A DNA stretch of 64,000 nucleotides. Origin: Hymenopus coronatus. Its lineage: Eukaryota; Arthropoda; Insecta; Mantodea; Hymenopodidae. Of this stretch, positions 57,993 through 64,000 are shown in pieces. The stretch is taken from assembly GCA_030762935.1 (NCBI GenBank), contig CM060900.1:385076132-385140131 (forward strand), read 5' to 3'. The stretch's first letter is position 1; each line of letters begins with the position of its first letter. Both the position numbers and the translations under genes were made by a program. Under the pieces are notes generated by a model, which did not search any database, had not been told where the DNA came from, and worked only from the letters and a program-made list of their open reading frames with translations.

Positions 57993-58502
57993 CATTAGCA
58001 AGTAATTAATACATTAGGTAAGTGTATAATGTAAACACGTTATACCTTAACGCTCTTCTTTAGAACAATAGCTGTGGCTAGAGTATGCCACTAAATATGG
58101 AAAGTTATTTAAATCACAGATGGACTTCTAGCTTGCGGATGGTACAATATTACCAGAGATATTGTCTGGAAGATGAACATGTATATTCAGCGTGTGTTGC
58201 TGCTGTGGAAGACTGATATATGCAGGCTGTTGGGTGTGTTGATACTGATGTTTTGATAAATGCTGTTTTAAGGGACTATAGAATGGGCTTTTGGTCAAAA
58301 AAATCAATATTTGAATTATTGTCTTTTATGAAAGTATGCCGTTTGAATTAGCTCGATATCTATCCTAGAGGTATATTAATTATTAAAATATGGCAAATGG
58401 CTGCATACAATTTCGTCTGCTGGGTTTCAACAATAGTCGTCTGCTAGCTGCCATTAAATTTTTCCATTTCAAATTTTTCAAATTAGCCGCTTTTTCCGGG
58501 AC

Positions 58503-58790
58503 CACGGAGGATACCAAGAGAGTTTAGGGGTAACAGACAGCCTAGGGGTAAAATACTAGCCTCTGGTTCCCAAAGTCACGGGTTTAAACTCAGCGGAGGG
58601 CGATGGATCTTTTCGGTGGTAAAAATCCTTGTAGAGCCGTTTGTCTCGAGTCGTAGTTTGACAGCACATTGAAAGAACCTTAAAACTGATAAAAAGGCGT
58701 CGGAGTAAAATTAAGCTGTCTGTTATTCCCAATACGCTGAGAACCGCAGCACTTAAAGAGCCTCTATTAATAAATCTAAATTTTATTTGG
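58503..58790 (+). mobile_element. tRNA-derived SINE (family D), near full length with head disturbance
   Basis: It shares CTAGCCTCTGGTTCCCAAAG, GTCACGGGTTTAAACTC, GGAGGGCGATGG, the AAAATTAAGCTGTCTGTTATTC block and the AACCGCAGCACTTAAAGAG end with 10853-11130. The head carries about 30 extra bases (GGATACCAAGAGAG...) with AGGGGTAACAGACAGCCT beside AGGGGTAAAATACTAGCCT. This looks like a small tandem duplication of the Box A region. Confidence 0.85.
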
Positions 58791-60929
58791 ATGAAGTGGA
58801 GCTCAGAAGTGCAAAAATAAGCTTTACAAACTCCTACATCAAGTATAACAGTTCAGAAGAGGTGCCAAAATGAGGATAAGAGCTGGAAAATGAAGAGGAT
58901 TCTGATGAACCAGGCTATAGTGCAGACCTCTATTGATATATAAAGCTGATTTCCCTTAAGTTCAAATTTTCCTCACATTAGGAACATTTTCTCAGTTGTT
59001 AAGTAATATTTAGATCTTAAATTTTTAGGAGTTCCTTGTGTTGGTGTTTTACATACACTGATATAAGGGTTTAAAAATAATTAAAATTTGATCAAATACT
59101 TAGCAAGTATGTGCTCTAAAATAATGGGAAAATTGTCAGAAAAAAATATTTTTAAAAAAATTGTTAACTTTTTATACAATTTTATTTCCATTAATATAAA
59201 GATATTACACCTACAGGCTGTAAACATTTCAGGCTTCTAGGTTGTATAGTTACGAAAAATGTTTCTTAAGCATGACACATTTTAACATGGTCAATGTGTA
59301 TCCTCTTCGGTGTGTTAGCTGTTTCTTTCGCTTTGTCCAACAGTTTTCCAACAAACCAATCACATAAGTTACCACCTGATTCTTTTAACATGCTATTAAC
59401 TGTGCCACGAAATATAAAACGTCTGTAGGTGTAGACTTTCCGTTTTGCTTACACCTTTTCCCACCTCTATTAATGACCTGCTGGTTTGGTAATGTGTGAT
59501 CAGTGTGATCATTGGCCTTGCAGGAAGCATTGAAACTCAGTTTCGATGCAACATTCGTTATGGGAGGCCGGCCCATTCAAACTTACGCCTTCCGACCCGC
59601 GGTCTCAGGGAAAATAGTCATATATGTCTTTGTGTGTAACGCCTAATTGTAGGCACCTACCAACCAGCCCAAAACGTACTACTCTTAATAAGTAAAATTA
59701 TAAGTGAGCACATGAAGGAAATATTGATGAACTGTTGTTCATTACACTGTTTATTTATCAGTAAAAATATCTGCACTTATACTTACGCTTACAAATGCAC
59801 AGTACAACTATTTCTTCCTGAGTACAATAGCACTCCGTTTTGTAAATTGTGACATATGTATCTCTGGTGCCGAAACTTAAACAGAAGACATGAATAAAAT
59901 GAAATAAAACCAGATCACCTATAATAGTGTAAATTTGCCCTTAATAAGCATAATAATACTTTCAAAACATCATTTTAGACTTCAGATATGAGTAAACAAA
60001 ACTTAAGTTATATTTCGCTAGAAAATAGTAAATGCGCCATCTAAACTGCTAGTAACAGAGATCAAGAAGACTAATGGTTGAAGTTAGCGGCGTATCGTGA
60101 TCTGTCTCCAGCTGTTGCCTCCCGGAGTCAGGGGTTTCTCACTATGATTAATGCCCTTGTTGTGGACCGTCCCCAAGTGACATGGGCCTCTATTATTAGA
60201 CAAGACGTTTCTGCAATCCAGTAAAACTGCTCGTGTTTACAACCAGCGTCACTGGTGAAGTTAACATGGAAAGGAATCGGGTCAACAAACCATCATCGCA
60301 TCAGAGATGACAAATTGTTTTACTTTCATTCCAACGACCGCTTGGGGTGAAATCTGACAGATTTGTAGTCGGCACAACACATTGAAATATCTCGCGTTGT
60401 TGCTAATGTGACGAGTATATTCATATACAGTGATGTTTTTGAAAATTAGTAGTTAGCACAGGTTACTCAAGTTATTTAGCTAACCACAGCATGAGCCACT
60501 GATTCTAGGGAGAGCTAGAACAGCAGTATATGTTCCCCAATTCTGTAGCTTGTACTATTGCAGGTTTTGTGAATGAATGTGATTGCAAATGTTAAATTGT
60601 TACAGTGCCCAATATGCTGTTGAGGTACTGATGAATGCAAAAACTTGGTGACTAATATCCTCATTGAAGGTAAGAAAAAGATATATAATAAAACTACTTC
60701 TTACTTTATTTATTTAAAGAGAATTTTTAAAATAGGAAAAACTTATTATCGTCTACTGAAAGGTAGTACCAATTATAAATTACAAACATAAATACAGTTT
60801 ACAGCACTTAAATCAATCTGAAAAAGCCAATGCTAGAATTAATCTAATTATTGAAGGAAATTGGATACAAGAATTTACAGTACTGCGAAACTGCTACAAG
60901 AAATACAAAATGCCTAAAACTCTTGTTGA
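58791..60929. other. AT-rich stretch without recognised genes
   Basis: A minus-strand frame at 59385-59576 and an adjoining frame toward 59280 give a lysine-rich reading. I cannot place it in a family. Confidence 0.4.
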
Positions 60930-62330
60930 ATAAAACAGCTGATTCAGTAACTTTAGAAGAAGTTCAACAAGTTCGGAAAAGTTGAAAAATCGCAAAAGTT
61001 GTGGCACACGTGGAACACACACTCAACTTATTAAATAAGAAGGCACACGGTACGAACTAAGATTGTTACACTTATCTAACGAATTCTGTCGAAGCTGTAA
61101 TGGAAAATTGCTGAAATAAATTCTGTCCTTAAAAAGGGCCAAATAAATGAATATAACAATTATAGGGGTATAAGTCTTCCAAATACATCATGTAAAGCAT
61201 GCTAAAATGATAATAATAAAGGTTTTAAACCAATAACAAACGAATGTTTCGGAGAAGAGGAGAGTGGATTCAGGAAGGGATGCCAGTGCAGTGATAATAC
61301 TTTTAGAACGAAGAGTATTTTATAAAAACGACTATAAGTCAATTTATAAACACAAGTCGCTTTCATTGATTTCGAAGAGGCTTTCTACTCTTTCGTTAGA
61401 AACAGACCATAGTCATTAATGGCAGCAAGGATAACTTGTGATCTAATAATGGTAGATAAAATATTTGAAGACACCAATATAATCATAGTTGCAGTTAAAA
61501 TCAAACATAGATAACATAACAGCAAATCAAAGCGGCAAACAGCGATGCAATGTCACCGATTCTTGTTACATTATGTTAATGACTTCATAAGAAGTTGGAG
61601 ATGGAAGATTCATGAAAGTAAATGGCTGAAAGGGAACTATTGCTTAAATGTTATGCTGCATGTAGATGATATAATCGTAATACAAAAAACAGAGGAAAAC
61701 TTATAACGCTCTGTGTATAGATTATATGCATTTTGAAGAAAATATTATAATATAAAAACATATGTTATTAAAACAAAGTTATAGTCCATTATGGAGAAAA
61801 ATCCTAATCGAAAATAAGAAACTTTATACAAGTTTCTAGTTTCAGCTATTTAGGCACTGATTTAGTCTGGAAATGAAAAAAACAATAAATTTCAACATGT
61901 GCGGGACCATAAAAAGCTTAAAACATTAAGGTTAGAAAAATAATAAATTAAAATCATAATAAACTATATCACGACCTATGCTACTTTATGGGGGCGAATT
62001 CTGGATTGAGAGAAAAAAAAAAGAGATAAAATTAACATATAACCAGCAAAATAAGATTTTTAAGGACGATCACAGGCTTTTCAAGGAGGCACCACTTAAA
62101 ACCGAAATACAGAGGATTGAAGAAAAGAGAAAGAAATGACAACATCTCAAGCGGATGCACGAAAACAAAATGCCAGCCGTTGTAAACAAGTACAAGCTTG
62201 CAGGGAGAAGAAATGCAGGGAGGCCGAGAAAAATATGGGTTTAATTCTGTGGAATCAGAATGAGCAGGTTTCCCAAGCAGTAGAAGAAAAAACGTGTATC
62301 ATCAACTAGATGAGGATGGTAAGAATTACT
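60930..62330 (+). pseudogene. Non-LTR retrotransposon reverse transcriptase remnant
   Basis: Recognisable blocks appear in order on the plus strand. EKLKNRKSCGTRGTHTQLIK (about 60976-61040) is the usual LKNxKAPGxDGI segment. NNYRGISLPNT, with frame changes, is near 61160. NECFGEEESGFRKGCQCSDN is at about 61240-61300. FIDFEEAF (about 61361-61385) is RT motif A with its aspartate kept. A decayed QG region follows, then HVDDIIVI (about 61658-61680), RT motif C with the double aspartate kept but YA replaced by HV. SYLGTD is near 61850. At the C-terminus, LLYGGEFWI near 61983 and AGRRNAGRPRK near 62205 are typical of elements whose ORF2 ends in a GRP-rich tail. Endonuclease and 5' parts are missing, and many stops are present. 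Confidence 0.85.
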
Positions 62331-64000
62331 TCATGTTACTTAATCCAGCTTATTCAACTCATTCTAGTTAATCGAAGACTATTACTCTATATTGTCTCAA
62401 AACAAATTACATGGTAAATATTATACTTAATAAGAGACATTAAATACATTTGACTAAATGTCAGCTTAACCATCGTTTTAAGGGAACCTTACTTTTTCAT
62501 CTGCTATCATCTATTCTACTATCTACATTTACTATCCTCTACCCTACCAGATAGTACGAGCAACAACAAATAAACAAGTGCGATAGATTATGGTAATCCA
62601 TTTTTAACTCACACATTACGAATCTTTTGGCTAAAATTTTATACTAACGAACATCTCACGAAAAGCAAATAAAATACTGAAAATATTCAAAATGTCAGAT
62701 AAAAATATCAAACATCATATACTAGTTGTAGAGTTAGTCTTGCTGTGTACAGCCGTTGGTACACTTAATGGAATGATTGTGGCTCATTAAGAGTAACATT
62801 GCAGTAATACGCATGGTGCTGAAATCAGAATTCAAAAGATGTCTACTCAGTAAAATCAATATTCTTTGAAGAAAACATTATCTTACAAATAAATGTAATA
62901 AATGAAATCTTAGATGCTCCCTGCCAGCTCTTCAATAGTTGTCAAAAGTCGAAAAGTTATTGTTGCTGATGTAGTAGAATTATGGATGATATTACTGTTA
63001 CCTAATGGTCATGCTGACAAGTTAAAGCTTATTGAGAAGTAGAGAAAACAGGTTCTAAATATATACAGCCCGGCGGAACTGTACTTCACTTCACCATACA
63101 GAATAGCAATGAAGAGCTTCATGACCAAGCGGAAGGAGTTATGTCGTAAACAATGGATCTGGACAAAAAAAAATGATTATTTTTGGAAACGGATGTTACA
63201 TACCCCAAAACACTTTTTTCTTTTCTAAGAGGAGTCATTCTAAAGAAACAAGTTTGATAAAATATTACTGAGTATTCCAGGTTTGTCACACAAAAATTGG
63301 ATAAGCTAGTATATTACTATTATTTTATTTAAAAAAATAAAATTATTATTGATCATATAACGCGAATATATGATGCTTTATGCATTTTTCAAATGTACAA
63401 GCATAGAATTCTGGAGATTAGTTGACATGTATATAGAAGTGTCTTTTGAAATACGAGGACCAAATTCGTATGCGAACGTTTTGTGCTAAGATAAATATTT
63501 TCGTTACTGGAAAATAATCACTAAAACTAGCAATTTGATACAAATAATAACACGACTAATTGATTTCATTTCAAGCCAATAAGCTTGCCGGCCCGTTTGT
63601 CTACAGCAGCTTAAGGTAAATGGGTATGCATAAATATATAAAGTTTAATTCAATGATGCAGCAAATGTTATTTGGTAAATTATTAATTACTAAACAGTTA
63701 GGAAGCATGTCTGAATAAATTTTATGTCAAAACATTAATAGATTTAAAAAAAAAAAAATATGTAATTGAAGGATGTGTGTAAAAGCGGACTAACCCTCAA
63801 AACCAAAAAGTTTCTTATTAGTGCTGCTATCTCCTATTTTAGACAAATACTAGTAGTTTAAGGATGACCTAACACCAAAAACTTGAATGTGAATAAATAA
63901 CAACTTTTATTTGTTGCGATCATGTGTCCTTACCCCTAATCATAATCCAAGGTACAGAGCTCGCCAAAACTCTTATGTCTCAAATTTCTCATGAACATTA
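62331..64000. other. AT-rich stretch without recognised genes
   Basis: The start could be the 3' untranslated part of the reverse transcriptase element, but no tail or target duplication was seen. Short A runs occur near 63325 and 63750. Confidence 0.45.

Noticed and set aside
59280..59576. Lysine- and cysteine-bearing minus-strand reading, considered as a piggyBac C-terminal cysteine-rich tail
   Set aside because: The cysteine/histidine spacing does not fit, and no transposase core is adjacent.
1..64000. Bacterial-type features (operons, ribosome binding sites, CRISPR arrays, attachment sites, plasmid origins)
   Set aside because: The sequence is clearly eukaryotic: SINEs, LINE fragments, microsatellites and no dense gene arrangement. 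The tandem arrays have no spacers, so none is a CRISPR array.
1..64000. Endogenous viral sequences or toxin genes
   Set aside because: No capsid, envelope, viral polymerase or toxin-like reading was recognised; all reverse-transcriptase and gag-like traces fit non-LTR retrotransposons.

Overview
This window is AT-rich metazoan nuclear DNA with no recognisable host gene. Every open frame I could assign belongs to a decayed mobile element, apart from one MADF-domain frame that may also be transposon-borne. The mix of elements suggests an insect with a large genome. It includes several tRNA-derived SINE families, mariner elements of two lineages, a ZMYM/DUF4371-type hAT element, a Kolobok/'Mutator'-type element and several non-LTR retrotransposons. 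A polyneopteran (cockroach, termite or stick-insect relative) is my inference from remembered element styles; nothing in the window fixes the species.

Layout. 1-383 is a TACA tetranucleotide array. About 1.63-5.04 kb is a very large imperfect palindrome: two inverted arms of about 1.0-1.2 kb, each holding a TC microsatellite, surround a 1.2 kb centre with a 98-codon MADF frame. A SINE fragment interrupts the right arm. 6.2-6.45 kb is a SINE. 9.30-9.86 kb is a foldback element with an outward-facing tRNA-like sequence in each arm. 10.85-11.13 and 11.97-12.35 kb are two further SINEs. 13.215-14.468 kb is a second foldback element, with a SINE inserted in its right arm and flanked by a 23-bp duplication. 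14.54-15.0 kb holds two more tRNA-like elements.

19.481-22.189 kb is a complete but inactive hAT transposon with terminal inverted repeats and a perfect 8-bp target-site duplication. A SINE sits just beyond it at 22.23-22.54 kb. 24.63-28.5 kb is a graveyard of non-LTR elements: an RNase H fragment, a short retro-insert with an ATTC tail, a CCHC ORF1 on the plus strand, and an abutting minus-strand ORF1/endonuclease. 31.94-33.03 kb is a mariner remnant. 35.660-36.341 kb is a TTAA-flanked short element. 41.1-42.6 kb is a mariner element of another lineage with both ends visible. 45.03-46.1 kb is a minus-strand relative of the 32-kb mariner. 52.95-54.53 kb is a Kolobok-type transposase remnant, minus strand. 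56.3-58.8 kb holds three SINEs, and 60.9-62.3 kb a reverse-transcriptase remnant. The rest is AT-rich sequence in which I recognise nothing.

The elements do not work together as a system. They record successive insertions, several nested inside others: SINE in palindrome, SINE in foldback element, SINE in RNase H fragment, SINE in Kolobok remnant. The most unusual feature is the abundance of long-armed inverted repeats in the first 15 kb. All alignments were made by eye, so identities and end points are approximate unless stated as exact.
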